In this document: positions 41,354 through 49,988 of the stretch, piece after piece
Position numbering within the stretch: position 1 is the stretch's first letter
How the letters are laid out: each line of letters begins with the position of its first letter
Assembly (NCBI GenBank): GCA_030695925.1
Contig: JAUYOH010000120.1
Coordinates: 1-51,186 of the forward strand
DNA: 51,186 nucleotides
Direction: 5' to 3'
Origin: Candidatus Omnitrophota bacterium
GTDB taxonomy: Bacteria; Omnitrophota; Gorgyraeia; Pluralincolimonadales; Pluralincolimonadaceae
Translations under genes and position numbers: made by a program
Notes under the pieces: model-generated
What the model saw: only the letters and a program-made list of their open reading frames with translations
Told to the model about the DNA's origin: nothing
The model's database searches: none

Positions 41354-41951
41354 GGATACTGTTATCTTGATCCCGGGATGGGCAACGGATTGCAGGATAT
41401 TTAAAGCCGTAGAATCATCGAAGATATTCAAGAGGAAATCCGCGGACAAAATCTCTCTATTAGGCTGGTCTTTGGGAGGATTTATGGCGGCTGAGTTCGC
41501 CTCTAAGTATCCCGATACGATAGGCGAACTTATCCTGGTAAGTATACGAACAAGATATGACCCCGCAAGACTGGCAGATATAAAACGGCTTCTTGTGAAG
41601 GATAAGAAAGCCTATCTCTATAAGTTTTATCTCGAGTCTTTCTCCGAGGAAGATAAAGAGGGCCTGGCCTGGTTTAAGAAAAATTTGCTGAAGAGCTATC
41701 TTCAAGATATGAAGACAGAAGATTTGATACGCGGCCTGGATTACCTATCGCAGGCATCTATAGACCCCGAAAGATTGAGACGGGTGGAGAGGATAAGGAT
41801 CTTTCACGGCACAGAAGATACGATAGCGCCGTTGGGAGAAGCCGAGGAGATAGGATCGCGGCTGCCGCAGGCAAAGTTTATACGGATAACCGGCGCCGGA
41901 CACTGCCCATTCTTGAAGCGCGATTTCAGGGAGACATTTTGTAATGGATAA
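41337..41951 (+). CDS. Alpha/beta hydrolase, BioH-like esterase
   Basis: ILIPGWATD, LGWSLGGFMA nucleophile elbow, HGTEDTIAP, GAGHCPF; within the bio operon. Confidence 0.8.
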   Translation: MISGFKDTVILIPGWATDCRIFKAVESSKIFKRKSADKISLLGWSLGGFMAAEFASKYPDTIGELILVSIRTRYDPARLADIKRLLVKDKKAYLYKFYLESFSEEDKEGLAWFKKNLLKSYLQDMKTEDLIRGLDYLSQASIDPERLRRVERIRIFHGTEDTIAPLGEAEEIGSRLPQAKFIRITGAGHCPFLKRDFRETFCNG

Positions 41952-42723
41952 GGCCTATCCTGTGGATAAAGAAACAATAATAAGAAATTTCTCAAAATAT
42001 GCATCCACTTACGATAAATACGCGGATATACAGAAATGCGCGGCCTCAGAGCTTCTAGGGTTAATGAGAGAAGACGGCTTCCGCCGGATCCTCGAGATAG
42101 GCTGCGGCACCGGGAATTACACCCTACTTTTAAGAGAGAGGTTCAAAAACGCCAGCCTTAAAGCCATAGATATATCCGGGAAGATGATCGACGTTGCTTC
42201 TGAGAAATTAAAAGACAAGAGTATCGAATTTATCGTAGCCGACGCCGAGACGGTCGATATCAGAGAAGATTTCGATTGCATAACCTCAAACGCCTCTTTT
42301 CAGTGGTTTAGTGATTTAGGCAAAACAATAAAGAAATACAGTGCCGCCATTAAGAAAGGCGGCATAATCTTATTTTCCGTATTCGGTCCGGCTACGTTTC
42401 GGGAGTTGAACGCTTCCTTAAGGGATGTTTTTAAGGAGGCATCTACGGTCACTGATAATTTTATGGGTAAAAAAGAACTTATAAAACTCCTCGAAGAAAA
42501 TTTTAAAAAAGTGCGGATAAAGGAAGCCTTCTATGAAGAATCATTTCCGTGCCTTAAGGATTTGTTGCATAAAATAAAATTTTCAGGAATAAGAGGCAAT
42601 GGCATGAATGGCGGCACTATTTTTACGCCGCGTGCCTTGAGGGGATTAGAGAAAGTTTATTTGAATAAGTTCAAGCGCATCAGCGCCACCTACCAAGTCT
42701 TCTATTGCGAGGGCCGGCGATGA
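41944..42723 (+). CDS. bioC: Malonyl-ACP O-methyltransferase BioC
   Basis: SAM-methyltransferase: RNFSKYASTYDKYADIQKCAASELL, ILEIGCGTGNYTLLLRERF, SNASFQWFSDL. Confidence 0.92.
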   Translation: MDKAYPVDKETIIRNFSKYASTYDKYADIQKCAASELLGLMREDGFRRILEIGCGTGNYTLLLRERFKNASLKAIDISGKMIDVASEKLKDKSIEFIVADAETVDIREDFDCITSNASFQWFSDLGKTIKKYSAAIKKGGIILFSVFGPATFRELNASLRDVFKEASTVTDNFMGKKELIKLLEENFKKVRIKEAFYEESFPCLKDLLHKIKFSGIRGNGMNGGTIFTPRALRGLEKVYLNKFKRISATYQVFYCEGRR

Positions 42724-43409
42724 AGGCGGTATTTATCGTCGGAACGGATACAGGAGTAGGAAAGACAGTCATTACGGGCTGCTTGGCAAGGCATCTTTTT
42801 GAAAAAGGGTATAGCGTCATCACCCAGAAATGGATACAGACTGGCTGTGATTCGTTTTCCCATTCGGATGTCGCCACACACCTTAAGATCATGGGCCGTA
42901 AGGCGACGGCGATAAAGGAACACCAGCCTTATGCGGTGCCGTATATCTTTAAACCGGCATGCTCTCCGCATTTGGCAAGTAAAATAGAAGACAGGAGGAT
43001 ATCCGCCGATAAGATAATTAAAAGTTTTAATTTTTTATCGAGACACTTTGATCTTGTAATAATCGAGGGGGTGGGAGGTGTCCTCGTCCCTTTCACGGAT
43101 AAGCGTTTGGTGATAGATATAGTCAAGGAAGTGGATTTGCCGGTGGTAATTGTGGCAGGCAACAAATTAGGCGCCATCAATCATACCCTCTTGACTATCG
43201 AGGCGTTAAGGGCAAGAAAGATCAGAATCGTGGGCCTCGTTTTTAATAATCTCAGGAAAGAAGACAAGCGGATTCTTAAGGACAATCCCCGCATAATAGG
43301 GGCGTTAAGCGGTCAAGAGATTTTTGGAACATTATCATGGGAACCGAGTCATAAGAAATTATATAAGAGGTTCGCGCCTATAGGAGAAAGGATATTCAAG
43401 CGGCTCTAA
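42720..43409 (+). CDS. bioD: Dethiobiotin synthetase
   Basis: FIVGTDTGVGKTVITGCLAR; EGVGGVLVPFT; ATG at 42720 overlaps the bioC stop. Confidence 0.95.
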   Translation: MKAVFIVGTDTGVGKTVITGCLARHLFEKGYSVITQKWIQTGCDSFSHSDVATHLKIMGRKATAIKEHQPYAVPYIFKPACSPHLASKIEDRRISADKIIKSFNFLSRHFDLVIIEGVGGVLVPFTDKRLVIDIVKEVDLPVVIVAGNKLGAINHTLLTIEALRARKIRIVGLVFNNLRKEDKRILKDNPRIIGALSGQEIFGTLSWEPSHKKLYKRFAPIGERIFKRL

Positions 43410-44764
43410 TGGATAAATGGCTTAAGAAGGATTTAAAATTTATCTGGCATCCTTATACGCAGATGAAAGATTGCCGTAAATTTCCGCCTATCTTGATCGA
43501 GAAAGCGGTAGGCGTTAAACTTTATGATAATAAGGGCCGTTTTTATTACGATACCATCTCAAGCTGGTGGTGTAACGTCCACGGCCATAACCATCCCCGG
43601 ATAAAGGCGGCCATTAAGAAGCAATTGGATTCCTTGGAACATGTCTTATTCGCGGGTTTCACGCATAAACCCGCCATTCTCTTGGCGGAACGGCTCATTT
43701 CAATATCGCCCAAAGGATTGACGAAAGTATTCTTCTCGGATGACGGCTCGACTTCGGTAGAGGTAGCGCTCAAGATGTCGTTTCAATACTGGCAGAATAA
43801 GGGAATCACCGAAAAAGTAAAATTTGTCTCTTTAGATAGCGGTTATCACGGAGACACCGTTGGGACAATGAGCATAAGCGGGGTGGACCTATTTAATAAG
43901 GTCTTTTCGCCATTATTCTTCCGTTCTTATAAGATACCCTCGCCGTATTGCTATCGTTGTCCGATGAATAAGGAACGAGATTCTTGTAATATCGATTGTA
44001 TAACTCCGCTTGCCCGGTTGCTTAAAGAAAGATCCCGCGAGATAGCGGGAATAATCCTGGAACCGCTGGTTATGGCGGCAGGAGGGATGATCGTATATCC
44101 GAAGGAATATCTGATAAAAGTCGCGGCCTTAGCCCGAAAATATAATGTGCATTTGATCGTCGATGAAGTAGCCACTGGGTTTGGAAGAACAGGAAAGATG
44201 TTTGCCTGCGATATCGCCGACGTCAGACCGGATTTTATGTGCCTGTCTAAAGGGATTACGTCAGGATACCTGCCGCTTGGCGTGACCCTGACAACGGATA
44301 AGATATATAAGGCATTTTACGCGGATTATAAGGAGAACAAGACCTTTTACCACGGCCATACCTATACCGCGAATCCGATATGCTGTTCCGCGGCCTTAGC
44401 GACCCTTAAGGTTTTTGAAGAAGAAAAGACATTAGAGAAGATGAGGAAGACAATGCCTTTATTTGCAGCCGGGCTTGAGAGATTCAGGCAGCTTCCCGCG
44501 GTAGGGGATGTGAGATACGTAGGCCTGATCGGTGCCGTGGAATTAGTTAAGGACAAAAAGACCAAGAAAAGTTTTAGTTTTGAGGAGAGAATCGGCTTGA
44601 AGATCTATAAAGAGGGACTTAAAAGGAATCTTATCTTAAGGCCGCTCGGTAATATAGTCTATCTATTCCCGCCTTTATGCGTAAAAAAAGATGAGCTTGA
44701 GGATGTTTTGGGTAGAGCTTACACCGTAATAAAAAGACAAATTAAAATATCCCTTGACAAGTAA
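43409..44764 (+). CDS. bioA: Adenosylmethionine-8-amino-7-oxononanoate aminotransferase
   Basis: FIWHPYTQMKDC, DTISSWWCNVHGHNHPRI, IVDEVATGFGRTGKMFAC. Confidence 0.96.
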   Translation: MDKWLKKDLKFIWHPYTQMKDCRKFPPILIEKAVGVKLYDNKGRFYYDTISSWWCNVHGHNHPRIKAAIKKQLDSLEHVLFAGFTHKPAILLAERLISISPKGLTKVFFSDDGSTSVEVALKMSFQYWQNKGITEKVKFVSLDSGYHGDTVGTMSISGVDLFNKVFSPLFFRSYKIPSPYCYRCPMNKERDSCNIDCITPLARLLKERSREIAGIILEPLVMAAGGMIVYPKEYLIKVAALARKYNVHLIVDEVATGFGRTGKMFACDIADVRPDFMCLSKGITSGYLPLGVTLTTDKIYKAFYADYKENKTFYHGHTYTANPICCSAALATLKVFEEEKTLEKMRKTMPLFAAGLERFRQLPAVGDVRYVGLIGAVELVKDKKTKKSFSFEERIGLKIYKEGLKRNLILRPLGNIVYLFPPLCVKKDELEDVLGRAYTVIKRQIKISLDK

Positions 44765-44819
44765 GAAATATATGTTATACTTACTTTATATATAAATGAT
44801 ACTAAAATGGTATCATTTA
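44754..44819 (+). promoter_or_regulatory. Promoter plus palindromic operator of the Rrf2 cluster
   Basis: TTGACA (44754)-N16-TATACT (44776), then TAAATGATAC-N7-GTATCATTTA (44793-44819). Confidence 0.75.
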
Positions 44820-44834
44820 GAATAATGATAAAAA

Positions 44835-45233
44835 ATGAAATTAATTAGTCGAGATACAGATTATGCCATGAAGGCGCTAAGGTATATTGCTAGCCAAAAT
44901 AATAAAATTATAACCGTTTCCGAGTTGGTTAAAAAATTACGGATACCCCATTCTTTTTTGAGGAAAATACTGCAGATACTAAACAAAAAAGGAATACTTA
45001 AGTCCTATAAAGGTCAAGGGGGAGGCTTTATGTTGGCGCTTAAACCCGATGAGATATTCTTGGTGGATTTAATAAGAATATTTCATGGGCCGTTTAAATT
45101 CAATGATTGTCTTTTTGTAAAAAAGAAATGTCCAGAGGTAAACAGTTGTATCTTAAAAAGAAAAATTGATAGCATAGAGCAGCACGTAATCGCAGAATTA
45201 AAATCTATCACTTTAGAGTCGCTTTTACAATAA
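44835..45233 (+). CDS. Rrf2-family regulator with Fe-S-type Cys triad
   Basis: DTDYAMKALRYIAS, LVKKLRIPHSFLRKILQILNKKGILKSYKGQGGGFMLA; CLFVKKKCPEVNSC (CX6CX5C). Confidence 0.9.
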   Translation: MKLISRDTDYAMKALRYIASQNNKIITVSELVKKLRIPHSFLRKILQILNKKGILKSYKGQGGGFMLALKPDEIFLVDLIRIFHGPFKFNDCLFVKKKCPEVNSCILKRKIDSIEQHVIAELKSITLESLLQ

Positions 45234-45237
45234 ATTT

Positions 45238-45756
45238 ATGCAAAATAAGACCATAGCCATAAAACAAAAACTCTTGCAGGAACTGGAATATTATTTCGGC
45301 AGTGATGCCAAAAGAATAAGTCATGCCCGTAAGGTAATGGGCTATGCCGAGGAATTACTCAAACGAGAGAAGGCAGATTGGCATATTGTGATTCCTGCCA
45401 GCATCCTTCATGATGTAGGGATAAAGGTAGCCGAGGAGAAATACGGATCGGCCGCAGGCCATTACCAGGAGACTGAAGGCCCTCCGATCGCGCGGGCTAT
45501 CCTTCTTAAAGTAGGATTTAAAAAAGAGGATATCGATGAGACATGCCAGATCATTGCCCATCACCACTCTCCGGGGAAGATCAATACACAGAACTTTAAG
45601 GTATTGTATGACGCGGATTGGCTGGTCAATTTAAAGGACGAGGTAGATGTGAAAGATAAAGAAAAATTAAGCGCGATGTTCGATAAAATTTTTCTTACGG
45701 AAACAGGAAAAAAGATAGCCAAACTAAAATATTTATCAAAACTAAACGCAGGCTAA
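45238..45756 (+). CDS. HD-domain phosphohydrolase
   Basis: ISHARKVMGYAEELL, ASILHDVGIKVAEEKYG, QIIAHHHSPG. Confidence 0.85.
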   Translation: MQNKTIAIKQKLLQELEYYFGSDAKRISHARKVMGYAEELLKREKADWHIVIPASILHDVGIKVAEEKYGSAAGHYQETEGPPIARAILLKVGFKKEDIDETCQIIAHHHSPGKINTQNFKVLYDADWLVNLKDEVDVKDKEKLSAMFDKIFLTETGKKIAKLKYLSKLNAG

Positions 45757-45775
45757 ATTATAATAGAGGCTAATA

Positions 45776-46591
45776 ATGGAAAAATATCTGAATGCCCCCA
45801 TAAAAGAAATTATCACGAAGTTTCCGGAAGTCGGCAGGATACTCGAGGAATATAGCATAGGCTGTGTTCCGTGCACCCTGGGGTCGTGTTTTTTAAAAGA
45901 TATAGTGGCCATACACAACCTTCCCGCAGATCAGGAGGCGCAGCTTATGTACCGGATAGAAAAAGCCATCTATCCGGACAGAGATATAAAGAAGCCGGAA
46001 GGTAAAGCTATGGCCCGAAAGGCGCCCGTCGGAAAGATACAATATTCCCCGCCGATAAAGAGACTGGTGGATGAGCATGCCTTAATAAAGAGATGGCTGG
46101 AACTGATACCGGAGTTCCTTGAAAAGATTGACATCGAATCGGAGGCATGCAGGCAGTTGGTACTGGACGGGCTTGATTTCATCCGATCCTACGCGGACAA
46201 ATTCCATCACGCGAAAGAGGAGGATATATTGTTTGGCTATACAGATAAGAATCTGGATATCATTAAGACTATACTCCAGGATCACGAGGCCGCGCGTAGC
46301 CATGTTAAGGCGGTATCGGAAGCCCTTAAGAGTAAGGATAGAAAAGCTATTGCTGAACACCTCAGCGCATACAGAGATCTTTTGACAGAGCACATAAAGA
46401 AGGAAGACGAGATATTATACCCATGGATCGATCGGGGTCTTTCTACGAGACAGGTGGGTGAGCTATTTGCCAAGTTCAATGAGGCGGAAGAGAGGATGGA
46501 TAAGGAGGTGGTAGATCGATGCGAAAAGTTCGCGTTGGAAGCAATGGGAAGAATCCAAAAAATGGAAAGAAAAAAGGAGGAAGTAAAATGA
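45776..46591 (+). CDS. Hemerythrin-domain protein with N-terminal Cys-containing domain (Ric-like)
   Basis: IKEIITKFPEVGRILEEYSIGCVPCTLGSC; DEHALIKRWLELIPEFL, KFHHAKEEDILF, DHEAARSHV, HIKKEDEILYPW. Confidence 0.85.
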   Translation: MEKYLNAPIKEIITKFPEVGRILEEYSIGCVPCTLGSCFLKDIVAIHNLPADQEAQLMYRIEKAIYPDRDIKKPEGKAMARKAPVGKIQYSPPIKRLVDEHALIKRWLELIPEFLEKIDIESEACRQLVLDGLDFIRSYADKFHHAKEEDILFGYTDKNLDIIKTILQDHEAARSHVKAVSEALKSKDRKAIAEHLSAYRDLLTEHIKKEDEILYPWIDRGLSTRQVGELFAKFNEAEERMDKEVVDRCEKFALEAMGRIQKMERKKEEVK

Positions 46592-47067
46592 GCGATATGG
46601 GAATAGGAGGATGCCCCGGTTCAAGGATGCAGGATTTTAGAGAGGACACAAAGGGTGGGAAAGAAGAAGGCGGAACGCGCCAGTCGCAGCTGAGGCAGTG
46701 GCCTATCCAGCTGCATTTGGTATCGCCCGAAGCGCCGTACTATCAAAAGGCGGATGTGCTTTTGGCCGCGGACTGCGTGGCCTATAGCGTGGGAGATTTC
46801 CACAAGGATTACCTTAAAGGAAAGAGCATCGCTATAGCCTGTCCGAAATTGGATGAGGGACAGGATGTATACGTTGAAAAAATACAATCTTTTATAGACG
46901 ACGCCAAGATTAATACCCTTACGGTCATGACGATGCAGGTGCCGTGTTGCGCGGGGCTGGTGGCCATAGCGCAGCAGGCCTTGCAGTCAGCTAAGAGGAA
47001 GATACCGGTTAAATCCATTGTCGTAAGTCTGCAGGGTGGGATTTTATCCGAGGAGTGGGTCACGTAA
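46588..47067 (+). CDS. Ferredoxin-associated C-terminal domain protein lacking 4Fe-4S motifs
   Basis: GIGGCPGSRMQDF, LRQWPIQLHLVSPEAPYYQKADVLLAADCVAY, ACPKLDEGQDVYVEKIQ; no ferredoxin CxxCxxC; ATG at 46588 after AGGAGG. Confidence 0.8.
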   Translation: MSDMGIGGCPGSRMQDFREDTKGGKEEGGTRQSQLRQWPIQLHLVSPEAPYYQKADVLLAADCVAYSVGDFHKDYLKGKSIAIACPKLDEGQDVYVEKIQSFIDDAKINTLTVMTMQVPCCAGLVAIAQQALQSAKRKIPVKSIVVSLQGGILSEEWVT

Positions 47068-47085
47068 AATCAGGGATAGATAGCG

Positions 47086-47748
47086 ATGAATTTTCTTGTA
47101 AAAAGAATGGTGATGAAGAGGTTGGATAAAGAGGACAAGAAATTTATTGCACCGCATTTTCGCGCAGGGGTGGTGACACCCCAGGATTTACGCAAGATAG
47201 CCGATGTATGCGAGAAATTCCCTGAGAGTAAAATAAAATTGGGCACAGAGATAATAATCGGAGGGATAACAGAAGAAACGAGAAATGAGGAATTCCGTCG
47301 GATACTTGATCTTCCCACGTTTAGCGTAGCAGGATTCTGCATAAGACCGGTAAAGATTTGTTCCGGTGGTTTCATCTGTGATAATAACCTCCAGGATTCA
47401 TTCTCTCTGGGCCTTAAACTCGATGAGAAATTTTCGGGTAGAATGCTACCCTTTAAGATGATTATTTCTATTTCTGGCTGTGCGAGATGCTGCTCGGAAC
47501 CTATGGTTAGAGATATAGGGATAGTGGCTTGTCGGCAGGGATATGCGATATTTGTTGGCGGAGCAGCAGGGGCAAGGCCGAGAATCGGCATAAGGCTTAT
47601 AGATAACCTTAGCGAGAGCGAGGTTATAGATACTATGGAGAGGATTATCGGTCTGTATGAAAAAATGGGCAGGACTCCTGAAAGACTGGGGATGTTTATA
47701 GAAAGGATAGGGTTTGAAAGATTCAAGCAGGAGTGTCAACCGAAGTAG
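47086..47748 (+). CDS. Small siroheme/4Fe-4S nitrite/sulfite reductase-like protein
   Basis: FCIRPVKICSGGFICDNNLQDS and MIISISGCARCCSEPMVRDIGIVAC: paired Cys motifs of the siroheme-Fe4S4 site. Confidence 0.78.
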   Translation: MNFLVKRMVMKRLDKEDKKFIAPHFRAGVVTPQDLRKIADVCEKFPESKIKLGTEIIIGGITEETRNEEFRRILDLPTFSVAGFCIRPVKICSGGFICDNNLQDSFSLGLKLDEKFSGRMLPFKMIISISGCARCCSEPMVRDIGIVACRQGYAIFVGGAAGARPRIGIRLIDNLSESEVIDTMERIIGLYEKMGRTPERLGMFIERIGFERFKQECQPK

Positions 47749-47873
47749 TGGCGAAATTTTAAGGCAAAAAGAAAGATACAGTAAAGTGGATTTTTAACAT
47801 CGATTTAACCTGCCCGTAATCTTAATTTAGAATAATCACGCTCCCTTCCTGAGCCTAAACATACCGTATTTTG

Positions 47874-47902
47874 TTGCCAAATCCACTTGAGGTTGATATA
47901 AT
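47874..47902 (+). promoter_or_regulatory. Sigma70-type promoter
   Basis: TTGCCA-N17-TATAAT upstream of 47977. Confidence 0.6.
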
Positions 47903-47976
47903 TTAGGGCACGAGTCTTTTGTCTGAAGCGGGAAGGCATATGGAAATAAAAATAGGTCAAAAAAAGGGGAAATAAA

Positions 47977-49737
47977 ATGGGAAGACGATATACCCTGCAG
48001 GACGTGAAAGAACCGCAACTCTATGAAGAGATGTTTAGGTATGACATGATCCCCAAGATTACCTTTGATAATGAGTTTGCGAAAGCTATCCCAGCCGAAG
48101 ATTACTGGATTACCTGTACTACCTTTCGCGACGGTCAGCAGGCGCGACCTCCCTATACAGTTGAGCAGATCGTCGAGCTGTATAAACTTATGCATAAATT
48201 GGGTGGGCCTAAAGGAATTATTAGGCAGTGCGAATTTTTCCTCTACAGCGATAAGGACAAAAAAGCGGTTGAGGAATGCATGAAGTTGGGCTATCGCTAT
48301 CCGGAAATAACCGGCTGGATAAGAGCAAAGAAAGAAGATTTTAAGTTAGTCAAGCAGATGGGCCTTAAGGAAACGGGAATTTTGACCTCCGCCTCAGATT
48401 ATCATATTTTTCTTAAACTTAATAAGAATCGCGCAGAGGCGATGCGGGATTACCTGGAGGTAGTGGATGCCGCTTTAGCGGAAGGAGTTGTACCGCGCTG
48501 CCATCTGGAAGACATTACCCGCGCTGATTTTTATGGTTTTATAATACCTTTCGTGCAGGAATTAATGCGGCGCGCGGATGAAAGCAAAATACCCATAAAG
48601 ATAAGGGCGTGTGATACATTGGGATACGGAGTTCCTTACCCTAACGCCACGCTTCCCCGCAGTGTGCCCAAGCTCATCCGTGGACTGATCGAAGAGGGCG
48701 GGGTGCCTTCGGAACGCCTTGAGTGGCACGGTCACAACGACTTTCATAAAGTATTGATTAATGCTGAAGCTGCCTGGCTCTATGGATGTTCTGCGGCAAA
48801 CGGCACGCTGTTGGGTTTTGGAGAGCGTACCGGCAATCCGCCGATAGAAGGCTTAATCATAGAATACGTCGCGTTAAAGGGAGAGTTTAACGGCGTTGAT
48901 ACCACGGTTATCACCGAGATCGGCGATTATTTTAAAAAGGCGATAAAAGAGTCTATTCCCAAAAATTATCCATTCGTAGGAGATGAGTTTAACGTAACCC
49001 GCGCAGGTATCCATGCGGACGGTGGCATCAAGAACGAAATGATTTATAATATCTTTGATACACGCAAGCTGCTTAATAGGCCGATGGGTGTGGGAATAAC
49101 CGATAAGTCGGGAATAGCGGGCATTGTCTACTGGATAAACAATTTCTTCGGCTTAAAAGGCCCGGATGCCTTAGATAAACAAAACCCGGGCGCTCAGAAA
49201 ATTAATGAATGGGTAACCGACGAATATAAAAACCAGAGAATAACCAGTATTTCAGACCAGGAAATGATAGAATTAACGAAGAAATATTTACCGGAACTAT
49301 TCGTTTCAGAACTGGAAGCGCTTAAAGCTAAAGCCAAAGATTTAGCCTATGAGCTGATTTCAGATGTGGTTAAAGAACCGGATATTATGTCTATGGACCC
49401 TGATAAACAAGAGCCCATCTTACAGAAGGTGATGGACAATAACCCGTTTATTAAGCTCATTTATATCACTGATGCTGCCGGTAGAAAAGTTACAAAAAAT
49501 ATTACTCAGCAAAAAGACGTCGAACTTTATAGACAGAAATTACAGGAGTACGGGGATTTTTCGGATCGCGCATGGTTTAAGGAAGTCATAGCGCAACGAA
49601 AGGTTTATTTTAGCGATCTCTATACTTCCAAAGTTACCGAACTTTTATGTATTACCGTCTCCGCGCCGATCCTTAGCAAAGAGAATAATATTTTAGGCGT
49701 TTTGGGGATTGATATTAAGTTTGACGATCTAATTTAA
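47977..49737 (+). CDS. LeuA/homocitrate-synthase superfamily enzyme (Re-citrate synthase-like) with C-terminal Cache-like domain
   Basis: ITCTTFRDGQQARPPYTVEQIVELYKLMHKLGG, CDTLGYGVPYPNATLPRS, EWHGHNDFHKVLINAEAAWLYGCSAANGTLLGFGERTGNPPIE, TRAGIHADGG; C-terminal DRAWFKEVIAQRKVYFSDLYTSKVTELLCITVSAPILSKENNILGVLGIDIKFDDL. Confidence 0.85.
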   Translation: MGRRYTLQDVKEPQLYEEMFRYDMIPKITFDNEFAKAIPAEDYWITCTTFRDGQQARPPYTVEQIVELYKLMHKLGGPKGIIRQCEFFLYSDKDKKAVEECMKLGYRYPEITGWIRAKKEDFKLVKQMGLKETGILTSASDYHIFLKLNKNRAEAMRDYLEVVDAALAEGVVPRCHLEDITRADFYGFIIPFVQELMRRADESKIPIKIRACDTLGYGVPYPNATLPRSVPKLIRGLIEEGGVPSERLEWHGHNDFHKVLINAEAAWLYGCSAANGTLLGFGERTGNPPIEGLIIEYVALKGEFNGVDTTVITEIGDYFKKAIKESIPKNYPFVGDEFNVTRAGIHADGGIKNEMIYNIFDTRKLLNRPMGVGITDKSGIAGIVYWINNFFGLKGPDALDKQNPGAQKINEWVTDEYKNQRITSISDQEMIELTKKYLPELFVSELEALKAKAKDLAYELISDVVKEPDIMSMDPDKQEPILQKVMDNNPFIKLIYITDAAGRKVTKNITQQKDVELYRQKLQEYGDFSDRAWFKEVIAQRKVYFSDLYTSKVTELLCITVSAPILSKENNILGVLGIDIKFDDLI

Positions 49738-49755
49738 CGTAAAATACGGTCCTGA

Positions 49756-49983
49756 ATGGAAGAGGTCGATAAAAAACAAAAGGCGCGCGCCGAAATAACC
49801 GTAAATGAAAAATGGTGCAAAAAGTGCGGCATCTGTATCGCCTTTTGTCCTAAAGGAGTATTTGTCGCCGATAAGTTTGGCAAACCTATAGTGAAGTATC
49901 CTGAGCAGTGCATCAAATGCATGCTCTGCGTGGTAAGGTGTCCCGATTTTGCGGTGGATGTGAAAAAACTGGATTCAGAATAA
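49756..49983 (+). CDS. korD: 2x4Fe-4S ferredoxin subunit (KorD-like)
   Basis: WCKKCGICIAFCPKGVFV and QCIKCMLCVVRCPDFAV. Confidence 0.9.
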   Translation: MEEVDKKQKARAEITVNEKWCKKCGICIAFCPKGVFVADKFGKPIVKYPEQCIKCMLCVVRCPDFAVDVKKLDSE

Positions 49984-49988
49984 AATAG

